Shown here: positions 46,035 to 55,062 of the stretch, piece by piece
How positions within the stretch are numbered: position 1 is the stretch's first letter
Layout of the letters: each line of letters begins with the position of its first letter
Source: an uncultured Bdellovibrionales bacterium
GTDB taxonomy: Bacteria > Bdellovibrionota > Bdellovibrionia > Bdellovibrionales > Bdellovibrionaceae
Reading direction: 5' to 3'
Assembly (NCBI GenBank): GCA_903926205.1
Contig: CAIYID010000049.1
Span: 1-64,000, forward strand
Length of the DNA stretch: 64,000 nucleotides
Translations under genes and position numbers: made by a program
Notes under the pieces: generated by a model
The model's database searches: none
What the model was told of the DNA's origin: nothing
The model's input: only the letters and a program-made list of their open reading frames with translations

Positions 46035-46641
46035 TTAATGAAACTTCTGCCTTTTGCAAAATCTCTTTAGATTTATTTACGACATCAGCAATTTGCCAAA
46101 GACTCTGTTCAAGGTTTGAAAATTCGGAGTCAGTACCGTATTTCACATTCAATTGACTTAAAGTTCCAAGAGCCACTGTCAGAGGATTATTAATTTCGTG
46201 AGCCAGGGTTCTCAGCATGGCGTTTGTCGCTTCCAATTCTTTGGCTCGTGAAAGGAGTCTTGACTGAACGGCCATTGTCAAATGGATCTGGATTCTTCTT
46301 AAGGCAATGTCAAATTGAATGGGTTTTGTGATGTAGTCATTGGCTCCTAAATTCAGCGATTCCACAACATCCGAAGCATCAGATTTTGATGTCACCATAA
46401 TAACAGGCAACTTAATTTCTGGATATTTCATGCGAATCAGTTGAAGCAATTGATTGCCATCAAAGCCTGGCATCATAATATCGAGCAAAACCAAATCCGG
46501 TTTTTCCGTTGCAATCACTTTCATGCAAGAGGTGGCGTCACCGAGTTCCGTGACGCTGTATTCGTTGAGTTCCAGCATCGCTCTTATTAATTCACGATCC
46601 ACTTCGTTATCGTCTATAATCAGAATTTTGACAGGGGTCAT
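46015..46641 (-). CDS. Receiver domain fused to a HisKA-like domain, no ATPase
   Basis: About 208 residues. Receiver (1-120: IIDDNEVD, phospho-acceptor LVLLDIMMPGFDG, DYITKPI), a helical linker (LLSRAKELEATNAML) and an H box RTLAHEINNPLTVALG followed by a second helix, then stop. The catalytic HATPase domain is absent. It could act as a phospho-transfer or dimerisation module driven by the large hybrid kinase, or be a truncated hybrid. The ATG at 46641 has GGAGG 5 nt upstream and overlaps the kinase stop as ATGA; an ATG at 46653 is less likely. Confidence 0.85.
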   Translation of the reverse strand: MTPVKILIIDDNEVDRELIRAMLELNEYSVTELGDATSCMKVIATEKPDLVLLDIMMPGFDGNQLLQLIRMKYPEIKLPVIMVTSKSDASDVVESLNLGANDYITKPIQFDIALRRIQIHLTMAVQSRLLSRAKELEATNAMLRTLAHEINNPLTVALGTLSQLNVKYGTDSEFSNLEQSLWQIADVVNKSKEILQKAEVSLNETTGE

Positions 46642-49600
46642 AATTTCCTCCATTTCTCAAGTTGTTCTTGTAAACGAGCAAACGCGACTTTCAATTCAGG
46701 CATCAGTGCACCCACGCCAGCGAGATCTCCCGCATGGGCTAAACGTTCCATTTTTTCTGCCACCACTCGCAGTTGCTCACCAGACAGATTGCTCGCAGAG
46801 CCCTTGATCGTGTGAGCGGTGATTTCCACATTTTTTATAATTCCAGAAACAAGTTGCGTTTGCAAATCTTTGATCCGAATCGGTGCATCTTTCAAAAACA
46901 CATCAATAATACGATGTGCGATGCTTTGAGAACCGCGCAAACGATAAAGAAAGGTTTGAGAATCAAAGACAGTCAAGTCCGTCGTGATTTCTTGCGCCTT
47001 AGCGAGAGGAGAAAGTCCTTCCTCCGAAGGAAGAGCCTCCTGAGAACGTAGTGGCAACCATTTTTTCAAACAATTCTCAAAATGATTTAACGCCATCGGC
47101 TTCGCGATGTAGTCATTCATGCCAACCTCGAGGCATTTTTGTCGGTCTCCATCCAGAGCATTCGCGGTCATCGCAATGATCGGAATCCGGTGATTTTTTA
47201 CAGCTGAATGATGATTACGAATAATTCGTGTGGTTTCATAGCCATCCATTTCTGGCATCTGGATATCCATTAAAACCAAATCATATTCTTTCTCAATCAA
47301 GCTCCTAATGGCCTCATGACCATGACTAACGACATCTGCGCTAAAGCCCAAGATTTCAAGAATTCCTATAGCGACTTGTTGATTGGTTTCATTATCTTCA
47401 ACAAGCAATATTCGCGCAGAGCTTTTAAACATTTCTCGTGTCGTGTCTTTTGTTATCAGGGAAGACTCCGCTTCCAACTTCGAAGGATTTTGCCCAAAGA
47501 GCAGTGCCAAACAATCAAAAAGATCACTATAACCAACCGGCTTAGGCAAGTAAGCGCTAATACCAACTTCATCTGCTTTCTTTGCCTCCCCTCGCATCGG
47601 TCCAGAGGTCATCAGCATAAGAGAAATCTGTTTTAAAGATTCCTGACTCTTCATTTTTCTTGCGAGTTCAAATCCATCCATCCCTGGCATCTCGATATCA
47701 ATAATAGCTGCCGCAAAGGGATTCTTGGCTTCGTAAGCACGCTGAGCTTGCAATAATGCCATCGGGCCGTCAGAGGCTTCTTCTACGATCAGGCCCCAGG
47801 CCTTGAGTTGTACAATTAATATTTCGCGATTCGTTTTGTTATCATCAACAATCAAAATATGTTTCCCGGCAAGTTCCGCAAAAACAGCTGGACGCGCCGG
47901 AACTGATTTTTGCTTGAGCAGCCGGGCCGTGAACCAAAACTCCGAGCCTTGACCTTGAAGGCTTTCGACACCCACGCTTCCACCCATCATTTCAGCGAGC
48001 TGCTTAGAAATCGCCAGACCCAGTCCCGTACCTCCATATTTGCGAGTGGTGCTCGAATCAGCTTGAGAGAATTTTTCAAATAACCGATTCATCCGATCTG
48101 CAGGAATTCCGATCCCGGTGTCTTTGACTGAGAATTTGAGGAGAGCCTCCGTCGGAGTCTCCTCCACAACTTTCACTCGCACCACGACCTCCCCACTCAC
48201 GGTGAATTTTATCGAGTTACTAACTAAATTATTTAAAATTTGGCGTAGTCGATGATGATCTCCCTGCAAATAAACCGGCGTCGAAGGCTCTGCCGCATAA
48301 GAAAATTCCAAACCCTTGTCCTGAGCGCGAATCGCATGCTGTGGCGCGAATCCATCCAACAGTGCTTGCAGATTAAAGTCAATGGACTCTAAATTGAGTT
48401 TATTGGCTTCGATCTTAGAAAAATCAAGAATTTCATTGATCAACTCCAATAAAGATTCACCGCTTGACTTCACTGTTTCTGCAAAACGGCGCTGAGCTTT
48501 GTTTAATTGAGTGTCCAACAAAAGCTGAGTCATCCCAATAACCCCGTTAAGAGGCGTGCGAATTTCATGACTCATATTCGCAAGAAATTCACTCTTGGCG
48601 CGATTTCCTTGCTGGGCCTGTTCACGAGCCTCGATAAGAGCGGCTTCATTACGTTTTTGTTCAGAGATATCAACAAATGACCAAATGACTTCATTACTCC
48701 CAGAGTACAAGAGCGCACCCGTGATATCGAACCATTTTAAAGAGCCATCTTTGCACTTAAATTGCACCGGTGCACGATAGGTTTCACCCGCTTGAATCAG
48801 TGGATATGCGGCGGCTCCTAGAGCAACAAAGGCCTCTTCGCTTGGATAGATCATCCGTACTGATTGATTGACAAACTCCGCTTCCGAATAGCCAATCATT
48901 CTAAAAAAGGCTTCATTCGCCCATCTCACAATGCGATTGTCAAAAACACAGATACCGACGACGCTACTTTGCACAACCGCATTTCTCTCTGCGAGGGTTG
49001 CTTCAAGTTGGCTTTCGATTTTCTTTCGTTCAGTGATGTCTTGAGCAACACCGATCACTTGCTTACAAGCACCTACTAAAATGGGCGGAAATGATCGGTC
49101 GTGAACCCACCGAACTCGACCATCTGGGTGAATAACACGGTAAGTTTCATCATAAGTTCCATCGCTTTGCTTCGCAAAAGCCGTCAGAACTCTTTCTCGG
49201 TCTTCCAGATGAATCGCGTCGATAAATGATCTCGGATTTTCATAAACACTTTGACAACTTAAGCCCCATATTTTTTCGTAGGCAGGACTCACATAAAAGA
49301 TCTTTTGTTTTTCTAAATCCGTCATCCAGAACACTTCATCGATCATCGTTGCCATCTGCTCAAAGCGAAAAGTGGCTTCACGCTGCTCAGTCACATCCAG
49401 GGCAATAGTGAAAAACCCTGCCACAACTCCAGCCACAAAATCCGGCTCGTAATAAACTTGAAAACGCCGAACTGAGCCCCCAAAAGCAGGCATTTCTGCT
49501 TCATAATTGGCTCTATTACCAGCGAGAGCCGCTTCTGCATAAGACTTCTGGAGGTCAAACGAAGAGCCTAGAACATCAACAAGACTCATCCCTCGCACCT

Positions 49601-51473
49601 GCTCGGCGGTTTTACCAAAACGCTCTACGAACTGGTCGTTTGCCATCACGTTGATCAGATTTCGATCCCAATAGGATATCCTTGCAGGAATGCCATTAAT
49701 GAGTCTTTTGAACTGTTGGTCTTTTTCGTACTTCTCAGTGATGTCATAAATATAGCCATGAAAAAGAACAGCGCCATCAGGCTCTTTTTCTGGAGAGGCA
49801 TTGGCATGGAGCATGCGGATCGTGCCCTCCGGAAACTTCACCCGGTATTCACTTTCCCAAGGGGTTAAATTTTGAATTGAGGCCTTAATTGAAGCTGTCA
49901 CACCGGCGATATCCTCTGGATGAATATTCTTAAGCACAGCGGTGGCATCTTCCCTGACTTCTTCCGGACTCACTCGAAAAATATCTCGAATGCCTTCACT
50001 TGAAAAAGGAAAACAAGAACTACCATCCGTGCGTGAGCGGAATTGATAAACCATGCCGGGTACACGGGCAGTAATCTTTTGAAGACGCCCGAGCGATTCT
50101 TGCTGTATGGCCTGACTCTGCTTCCGGTCGGTGATATCAATACATGAGCCGATATAGCCTAAAAAGCCGCCTGTGCTGTCAAAACGAGGAACACCATGAT
50201 CCATGAGCCAGCGATACTCACCATCCGCTCGACGAAGGCGATACTCGATAGAGAATTCTTTCCGAGCATCGAAGGATGTCACATAGACATCGAGACATCG
50301 CTGTAAATCGTCGGGATGAACGCCCTCGGTCCAACCGTTGCCCACTTCTTGCTCATGACTTCGACCCGTAAAATCGAACCATACTTTGTTAAACCAAGTA
50401 CACAACTTGTCCAGTCCTGCCACCCAAATCAATACGGGAGCTGTATCGGCCATGATCTTGAATCGGGCTTCGCTCTCCTTAAGTGCCGCTTCGATGGCGC
50501 GAACTTCCGTCACATCTTCGATCACTGAAATCATGCAGCTTTCGCCGTCTTCAAGGAACTTCACAGACCGACTTGAGACCGCGGCGTGGATAATTTTGCC
50601 GGATTTATGAATATATCTTTTTTGGAAACGCTTGAGTTCACCAATCTCTTTTGGAAAGCGCTGGATGATTTCAAATGTGCTTTGCACGTCTTCGGGATGG
50701 GTCACATCCAGAACCGTCATTTGCTTGAGTTCTTTTTCCGTATAACCCAAAAGTTCTAGGTAGGCTGAATTGGCGGAAATAAAACGATAATTTGAGTCAA
50801 TTTGAATAATCCCTAGTGGCGAATTTTCGAAGATCGCTCTAAACCGCGCTTCTGTTGCATTGGCGTTATCTAAGGCTGTTTTTAGTGTTTTGTTATGTTC
50901 CAAAGCCGATCGTTCGGCCTGCTTCAAACTGGTGATGTCACGAACAACGGCAAAAAAACCTGAAACTTTGTTGTCCACGTGTAAATCCGGAATATAGTGA
51001 ACTTGCACGTCTCTTAGAACAGTCGTTTTATTGACGATATAGGGAAGGGTAATTTCAAAATCCTGTGTTTCACCCTTCAAGGCTTTTTCCATAAAGGGCT
51101 TAGCCCGAAGAAAGGCCATCTCACCCAGTACTTCCGACATGGCTTTGCCAAGAATCTCCTTTGCGTTCACATTAAACCAGGCCTCATAAGCTGGATTTGC
51201 ATACTGATATCGATAATCAACATCAACGTAGCTCACAAGATCAGGCAGCGTGCCTAATATATTATCGAGAAAACGTTCCCTCTTTTGGACTTCCTCCGTT
51301 TTTTGCCTGACTTGATTGGCAAGCGAAATGTTTTTCTCGAATATCGAAAAGGCTCCGGTGTCGGCGACATAACTTCGTTCAATGCGCTCCATTAAAGCCC
51401 GATTAATTTTTTCCAATCTAGCAATTGTCGCTTCGAGTGCCGCTCGATCGAGCTCAGAGTTGTTATTTGCCAA
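46638..51473 (-). CDS. Giant multi-PAS hybrid histidine kinase with two receivers and Hpt
   Basis: 1611 residues, soluble. After an N-terminal coiled coil come seven PAS-type domains (starting about 70, 210, 335, 465, 590, 710 and 845). Then HisKA (FLANMSHEIRTPLNGVIGMT), HATPase (NNLVSNSIKFT, DTGIGIP, YGGTGLGLAIS), receiver 1 (HILIVDDN, AAIIDIEMPGMDG), receiver 2 (ILLVEDN, LVLMDIQMPEMDG, MTANA, DYIAKPM) and a C-terminal Hpt with the His in ITAHTIKGSASNL. This is a BarA/ArcB-like phosphorelay with unusually long sensory input. Start is TTG at 51473, 8-10 nt inside the end of the old FIST frame. Its likely phospho-acceptor is the receiver-HisKA protein. Confidence 0.93.
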   Translation of the reverse strand: MANNNSELDRAALEATIARLEKINRALMERIERSYVADTGAFSIFEKNISLANQVRQKTEEVQKRERFLDNILGTLPDLVSYVDVDYRYQYANPAYEAWFNVNAKEILGKAMSEVLGEMAFLRAKPFMEKALKGETQDFEITLPYIVNKTTVLRDVQVHYIPDLHVDNKVSGFFAVVRDITSLKQAERSALEHNKTLKTALDNANATEARFRAIFENSPLGIIQIDSNYRFISANSAYLELLGYTEKELKQMTVLDVTHPEDVQSTFEIIQRFPKEIGELKRFQKRYIHKSGKIIHAAVSSRSVKFLEDGESCMISVIEDVTEVRAIEAALKESEARFKIMADTAPVLIWVAGLDKLCTWFNKVWFDFTGRSHEQEVGNGWTEGVHPDDLQRCLDVYVTSFDARKEFSIEYRLRRADGEYRWLMDHGVPRFDSTGGFLGYIGSCIDITDRKQSQAIQQESLGRLQKITARVPGMVYQFRSRTDGSSCFPFSSEGIRDIFRVSPEEVREDATAVLKNIHPEDIAGVTASIKASIQNLTPWESEYRVKFPEGTIRMLHANASPEKEPDGAVLFHGYIYDITEKYEKDQQFKRLINGIPARISYWDRNLINVMANDQFVERFGKTAEQVRGMSLVDVLGSSFDLQKSYAEAALAGNRANYEAEMPAFGGSVRRFQVYYEPDFVAGVVAGFFTIALDVTEQREATFRFEQMATMIDEVFWMTDLEKQKIFYVSPAYEKIWGLSCQSVYENPRSFIDAIHLEDRERVLTAFAKQSDGTYDETYRVIHPDGRVRWVHDRSFPPILVGACKQVIGVAQDITERKKIESQLEATLAERNAVVQSSVVGICVFDNRIVRWANEAFFRMIGYSEAEFVNQSVRMIYPSEEAFVALGAAAYPLIQAGETYRAPVQFKCKDGSLKWFDITGALLYSGSNEVIWSFVDISEQKRNEAALIEAREQAQQGNRAKSEFLANMSHEIRTPLNGVIGMTQLLLDTQLNKAQRRFAETVKSSGESLLELINEILDFSKIEANKLNLESIDFNLQALLDGFAPQHAIRAQDKGLEFSYAAEPSTPVYLQGDHHRLRQILNNLVSNSIKFTVSGEVVVRVKVVEETPTEALLKFSVKDTGIGIPADRMNRLFEKFSQADSSTTRKYGGTGLGLAISKQLAEMMGGSVGVESLQGQGSEFWFTARLLKQKSVPARPAVFAELAGKHILIVDDNKTNREILIVQLKAWGLIVEEASDGPMALLQAQRAYEAKNPFAAAIIDIEMPGMDGFELARKMKSQESLKQISLMLMTSGPMRGEAKKADEVGISAYLPKPVGYSDLFDCLALLFGQNPSKLEAESSLITKDTTREMFKSSARILLVEDNETNQQVAIGILEILGFSADVVSHGHEAIRSLIEKEYDLVLMDIQMPEMDGYETTRIIRNHHSAVKNHRIPIIAMTANALDGDRQKCLEVGMNDYIAKPMALNHFENCLKKWLPLRSQEALPSEEGLSPLAKAQEITTDLTVFDSQTFLYRLRGSQSIAHRIIDVFLKDAPIRIKDLQTQLVSGIIKNVEITAHTIKGSASNLSGEQLRVVAEKMERLAHAGDLAGVGALMPELKVAFARLQEQLEKWRKL

Positions 51474-51839
51474 AAGCCACCCCCGTCATCGTCTGATTAA
51501 TGTGAAGGGAGCCAAATTGTTCTCCGTAAGTATGAAAACCAACCTGTCTCCGGCGGAGCCTCCCAGCAAAGGAATACTCTTAAATCCCTGCTGGGCTCGT
51601 TCAATATATTGATCAGTGAAACCCTCCGGCCCGATCTCACCCGCCGGCGTGCAGCCATACACTTTGTTACCGAGTATCTGTGGAATTTTTAAAGCAAGAA
51701 TTTCACGATCGAATGAAGGTGAAATAAAACAAATCGAAAATTTAGCCTCTTTTGGTTTGGTCGTCTCTGCCAATTCCGCTAACGCGCGATCAATGTTCTG
51801 GCGTCGGGTCGTCTCCCGAAAAATTCCTGGGTTCTTCAT
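51463..51839 (-). pseudogene. Decayed FIST-domain sensor gene
   Basis: From ATG 51839 (GAGGA box) the frame encodes a FIST_N-like stretch, with AKFSICFISPSFDREILALK and NKVYGCTPAGEIGPEGF. It then jumps to IPLLGGSAGDRL, a motif normally found some 40 residues later, and shortly hits a stop at 51486. In the next frame the text continues VGFHTYGEQFGSLHINQTMT and VAFGK, which is the far C terminus of a FIST_C domain. Roughly 200 or more residues are therefore missing and the reading frame is shifted. FIST proteins are small-ligand sensors often encoded with kinases. The ancestral stop (51463-51465) overlaps the kinase TTG, so the two were coupled. An upstream TTG at 51941 is possible. Confidence 0.7.
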
Positions 51840-51967
51840 ATATTCCTCTTCAACACAGAATAACTGAACCCCGACTGTTTCGGTATAAGAGGAGTTATTT
51901 ATAGCCTTATACCTAGCCGCCTTGAGCTCGTTCAACTTCAAACTTTTTCGACCTCACTTCGCGCTCA

Positions 51968-52026
51968 AGGTCGAGATGAGTGTCGAATTCTAGGTCGATC
52001 TCGAGGTCTAAATGAGGGTCAATTCT
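51968..52026. repeat. Imperfect 24-bp direct repeat at the ykgJ-type gene 3' end
   Basis: AGGTCGAGATGAGTGTCGAA at 51968 is repeated in altered form at 52004-52026 (AGGTCTAAATGAGGGTCAAT), about 20 of 23 matches and 36 nt apart, with a partial third AGGTCGA between. The second copy contains the stop of the YkgJ-type gene. It resembles an unstable microrepeat. Confidence 0.5.
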
Positions 52027-52505
52027 TCCACACGCTCTTCCTCATTTCGTGGGCACCAATCTTCGCGGCGTAACGGCGCCATACCATGCCGAGCGCGAGC
52101 CTCGTCGCAGCGAGGATTTTTGTGTCCCTTGCCAGTTGTTCGTTGCTCATTAATCATCGAGTCATTGCGATTCAACAGTTCACTCGAGGGCTCACTTGAG
52201 GGCTCACTTGAGGGCTCACTTGAGGGTTCATAAGAGGCCTGAAAATTTCGGCAGGTGCTGGAACGCAAATGATAAATTTCGCAGGTCACTTGCTTTCCCA
52301 CTCTTCCCGCTAGTGCAACACAAGCCGGTCGATGTTTTTCCTGAGTGCCCTTCATGATTTTTTTTTCTCGTGCAGAGTGATTACAAAGTGCCGCAGGGAC
52401 AGAGGTCTCTGTTGCAGGAAATTCCACTCGAAAAGACGCACAGCAAGCACCGCAGAGTTGACAGGGATGCCGTTTCTTTTCCTCAATCTTCATTACCTGA
52501 ACCAT
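52008..52505 (-). CDS. YkgJ-family Cys-cluster protein with internal repeat insertion
   Basis: 165 residues. CQLCGACCASFRVEFP at the N terminus, RPACVALAGRVGKQVTCEIY and SSTCRNFQAS match the YkgJ (UPF0153) family, whose conserved Cys probably bind zinc or iron. The family's end, NPRCDEARARHGMAPL, appears only after an insertion of about 40 residues made of four PSSE repeats and a low-complexity tail. The insertion comes from a 12-bp tandem repeat at 52179-52226 and keeps the frame. ATGs at 52505 and 52493 are both possible. Function of the family is not established. Confidence 0.85.
   Translation of the reverse strand: MVQVMKIEEKKRHPCQLCGACCASFRVEFPATETSVPAALCNHSAREKKIMKGTQEKHRPACVALAGRVGKQVTCEIYHLRSSTCRNFQASYEPSSEPSSEPSSEPSSELLNRNDSMINEQRTTGKGHKNPRCDEARARHGMAPLRREDWCPRNEEERVEELTLI
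52179..52226. repeat. 12-bp tandem repeat inside the YkgJ-type gene
   Basis: Four consecutive units of CTCACTTGAGGG (first unit TTCACTCGAGGG), followed by a decayed fifth. Read on the minus strand each unit encodes PSSE. Unit length is a multiple of three, so copy-number change keeps the frame. Confidence 0.9.
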
Positions 52506-52794
52506 AATTTAATTGTTTTAGAAATTAACAAAATCCTCAAGAAAAACTCATTGAGGTCCAGGACTCTTTTTTCTATGATCGCTTGATGGAAACCCGAGAG
52601 TCTCCTTCAGTCACAATCCCAATAACTAAAATAACTGGCCAAATATGGAGCGAGTTCTTGCTTCAGCGGAAAGAGACTGGAAATCGCGCTGGAATGAATT
52701 CACTTCAATTTTAATCAACAAAGAATATTTTCAAATTTTATTCAGTATTTTTCTTAATAGTTTGCTATGAAATTATTTTCCGCTAAAAAATAGA
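52506..52794. other. Intergenic region with no convincing gene
   Basis: A 289-nt AT-rich stretch between the YkgJ-type gene and a beta-barrel gene. A 43-codon plus-strand frame at 52586-52717 starts METRESPSVT and has no ribosome-binding site or recognisable motif. I see no structured RNA or clear terminator. Confidence 0.5.
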
Positions 52795-53520
52795 CTAAAA
52801 AACATTAGAGAACAAAGCTTGAAGATAATAGATTTGTTCCGTCAGCGAATCTAAGTTGGTATTTTGAATGGTCGTTTGATAACCAAATTCTAAATTCAAA
52901 AGATTATTTCCTACCATTCGCTCCCAACGGAGCAAAAATAAAAAAGAATTTCCGTCATTCACGTTATAATTACTCCGGTGCATACCTAAAAGATAATCAC
53001 CCGACAAACCAACTCCAAAACGATTTTTAGACGAATTTTCAAAAATTCTTCGATAAATTTGAAACCTGAAGTAATCGACAAAAAATTTATCAATACCCCT
53101 CACATTGATCGTGTCCACATCAAAAAAGGCGCGTTCTTTCACTCCCAGATGAATCGAATACTCAAAGAGATTAAGCCCCTCATTATTATTACCAATTCCT
53201 AAATTTAGATCTGAATAAATATTCTGCCTAAAATTGATGTTGGCCGTGGGATCGTTGTAGTACTGCACTTGCGACAATTCTTGCTTCGCTAAAATGGCCC
53301 AGCCGGTATGAAAATTCTCTCTTTCTTGAAATCCAAAACCAAGATTTGTCTGCGACAAAAGTGTTCCTTGATTCCGCGAATTATAATTCTGACCTGCTGT
53401 TTGAGAGTAGAAAATACTAACAAAGGGCTCGATATAAAAAAAGTCTTGGGCTGGAGCGTAGACTGAAAGGCCCAGATTCACCACGAAAAGACAGCTCAAA
53501 AATAAAAAAACTCGATGCAT
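52795..53520 (-). CDS. Small outer-membrane beta-barrel protein, unknown family
   Basis: About 241 residues. Signal peptide (HRVFLFLSCLFVV to YAPAQ), then alternating strands rich in aromatic and Asn residues (FYIEPFVSIFYSQ, TNLGFGFQ, LFEYSIHLGV, LNLEFGYQTT) and a terminal Phe in ALFSNVF, typical of an 8-12-stranded barrel. No named family recognised. The ATG at 53520 gives a proper signal peptide; a TTG at 53544 is less likely. It lies downstream of the two lectin-like lipoprotein genes on the same strand, 100 nt away, and may be co-expressed with them. Confidence 0.7.
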   Translation of the reverse strand: MHRVFLFLSCLFVVNLGLSVYAPAQDFFYIEPFVSIFYSQTAGQNYNSRNQGTLLSQTNLGFGFQERENFHTGWAILAKQELSQVQYYNDPTANINFRQNIYSDLNLGIGNNNEGLNLFEYSIHLGVKERAFFDVDTINVRGIDKFFVDYFRFQIYRRIFENSSKNRFGVGLSGDYLLGMHRSNYNVNDGNSFLFLLRWERMVGNNLLNLEFGYQTTIQNTNLDSLTEQIYYLQALFSNVF

Positions 53521-53620
53521 AGAGATAGATTTTAAATTTTCCAAGCAAAATTATTATCTCTAACTCAAGAAAAAAGTCAGTAAGAAAGGCTCTAGGTCCA
53601 GCAAAACCATCTAGCAATGC

Positions 53621-55006
53621 TTAAGGATTAATCGTTCCCCCATTATTGATGATGGGATTATTCACAAAAAATCCATTCTTATTAAAAGTCCCGCCACTGT
53701 TCACAGTGATTGAATTTCCTCCAAAAACCATCGTGGCAAAAGAAAAATTGGAATATGTTTGAGTGCACTTTTGGCCCCCTGTTGCGGCTGTGATTCCTAA
53801 ATAACCAGCACCTCCTCCACCCAATATGTTGGAAATTGAATCGGGCAAGGTGTAGGTCAAATTTCCTGTCGTGACCAAAGTGAGCGTGTCTTGCAATGAA
53901 TAAGTCACAACATGCGTGCTGGCACTATACGAAAACAGAATTTGCACAGGATTTCCCGGATTGATGATTCCATCTACATTCGTCCACGCTGTGGGGGTAA
54001 CTCCATTGACACCAATTCCCACTTGTCTACTATGCGTGCTGAAGTTAAATGCATCAATACAGAGGGCCACAGAATGAGTGATCCCTCGATACCCAAAACC
54101 ATTTCCAACGGCCCCGATGGCACTGGTTCCACCAGGTGAATTTTGAATAATTAAACAGGAACCGTCTGCATTCATATCACCGCTGAGTTGATATGCGACT
54201 GACAGTAAAAAATCCCCTGTCCCATCCACCTTGTTTTTGAAATACGCGTAAGTGCTCTCCCAAAGTGTATTGTCCGTGACCATCAATGTTCCGCTATTCA
54301 TCGTAGGAATAAAAGTGGCCCTCGCATCGGTTTCTCCAAAAACCCAATTGGCAGAATTTGAAAAATCAATCGTTGGTAAGTTAAGGGATAAAACCCCACC
54401 ATTATTGATCACCACAGACCCACGACCTAGCGCTAAGGTGTTGGTTGGCACTAAAGTTCCGGCATTGATCGTCGTTCCACCAGTGTAGGTATTGATCCCC
54501 GAAAGTGTCGTCGTTGCAAAATTATTAATACTGAGCGCACTCGTCCCAGCTAAGACGCTGCTAATTTCAGCGGAAGTAGAACCTCTGATAATGGAACTCG
54601 AATCCAAATTAAGAATTCCTCCAGATAAAAAATAAGTTCCACTTCCTGGCGTAACAAAATCCATTCCCGCCGTCGCTACAGTCCCGCTGACCGTGACCAC
54701 ACCCGCAGCGCCATTATTACTACCAAAACAGGCGATGCTTCCAGAGCCTCCCCATTGAGTCAAAGTTGCACCTGAGGAAAGAGTCCAATTCGATGTGGTA
54801 TTTGTATCCCAAGTTCCAGTACCATCAAGTGATATAGTATCTAAAGCCGCAGCCAAATCCCATTGGTATTCCCCAGGTAAACAACTCACCACCGCCGCCG
54901 CGCCAGGAAAAGAAGATGCAGTTCCTCCAATAGGATTGGAGCAACCAAGACTTGCTCCAATCATTAAGAGTAAGAAAGCAATACCCCCATTTTCCAAAGT
55001 TCTCAC
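53621..55006 (-). CDS. Surface lipoprotein with autotransporter-type repeat and legume-lectin-like region (copy 1)
   Basis: 461 residues. Lipobox in MIGASLGCSNP. The first half holds beta-helix text: TWDTNTTSNWTLSSGA, then TTLSGINTYTGGTTINAGTL, a clear autotransporter-associated beta-strand (PATR) repeat. The second half (about 225-420) resembles an L-type lectin: DGSCLIIQNS, GFGYRGITHSVALCIDAFN, VGIGVNGV, VQILFSYSASTHVVTYSL and AGYLGITAATGG, the last like the VGFSAATG strand of legume lectins. No autotransporter beta-barrel is present. GTG start with AAAGGTG upstream. A close paralogue lies immediately upstream. I infer a surface carbohydrate-binding or adhesion role. Confidence 0.75.
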   Translation of the reverse strand: MRTLENGGIAFLLLMIGASLGCSNPIGGTASSFPGAAAVVSCLPGEYQWDLAAALDTISLDGTGTWDTNTTSNWTLSSGATLTQWGGSGSIACFGSNNGAAGVVTVSGTVATAGMDFVTPGSGTYFLSGGILNLDSSSIIRGSTSAEISSVLAGTSALSINNFATTTLSGINTYTGGTTINAGTLVPTNTLALGRGSVVINNGGVLSLNLPTIDFSNSANWVFGETDARATFIPTMNSGTLMVTDNTLWESTYAYFKNKVDGTGDFLLSVAYQLSGDMNADGSCLIIQNSPGGTSAIGAVGNGFGYRGITHSVALCIDAFNFSTHSRQVGIGVNGVTPTAWTNVDGIINPGNPVQILFSYSASTHVVTYSLQDTLTLVTTGNLTYTLPDSISNILGGGGAGYLGITAATGGQKCTQTYSNFSFATMVFGGNSITVNSGGTFNKNGFFVNNPIINNGGTINP

Positions 55007-55062
55007 TTTGAGACACCTTTCATTTTTTTATTTTATTTGCACATCATCTCATCGAAATTTGC

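Noticed and set aside
52179-52226. Possible CRISPR-like array
   Set aside because: Repeats are 12 bp, contiguous without spacers, and encode PSSE inside a conserved gene.
52586-52717. A 43-codon plus-strand open frame in the gap before the beta-barrel gene
   Set aside because: No ribosome-binding site, no motif and no neighbour on that strand.
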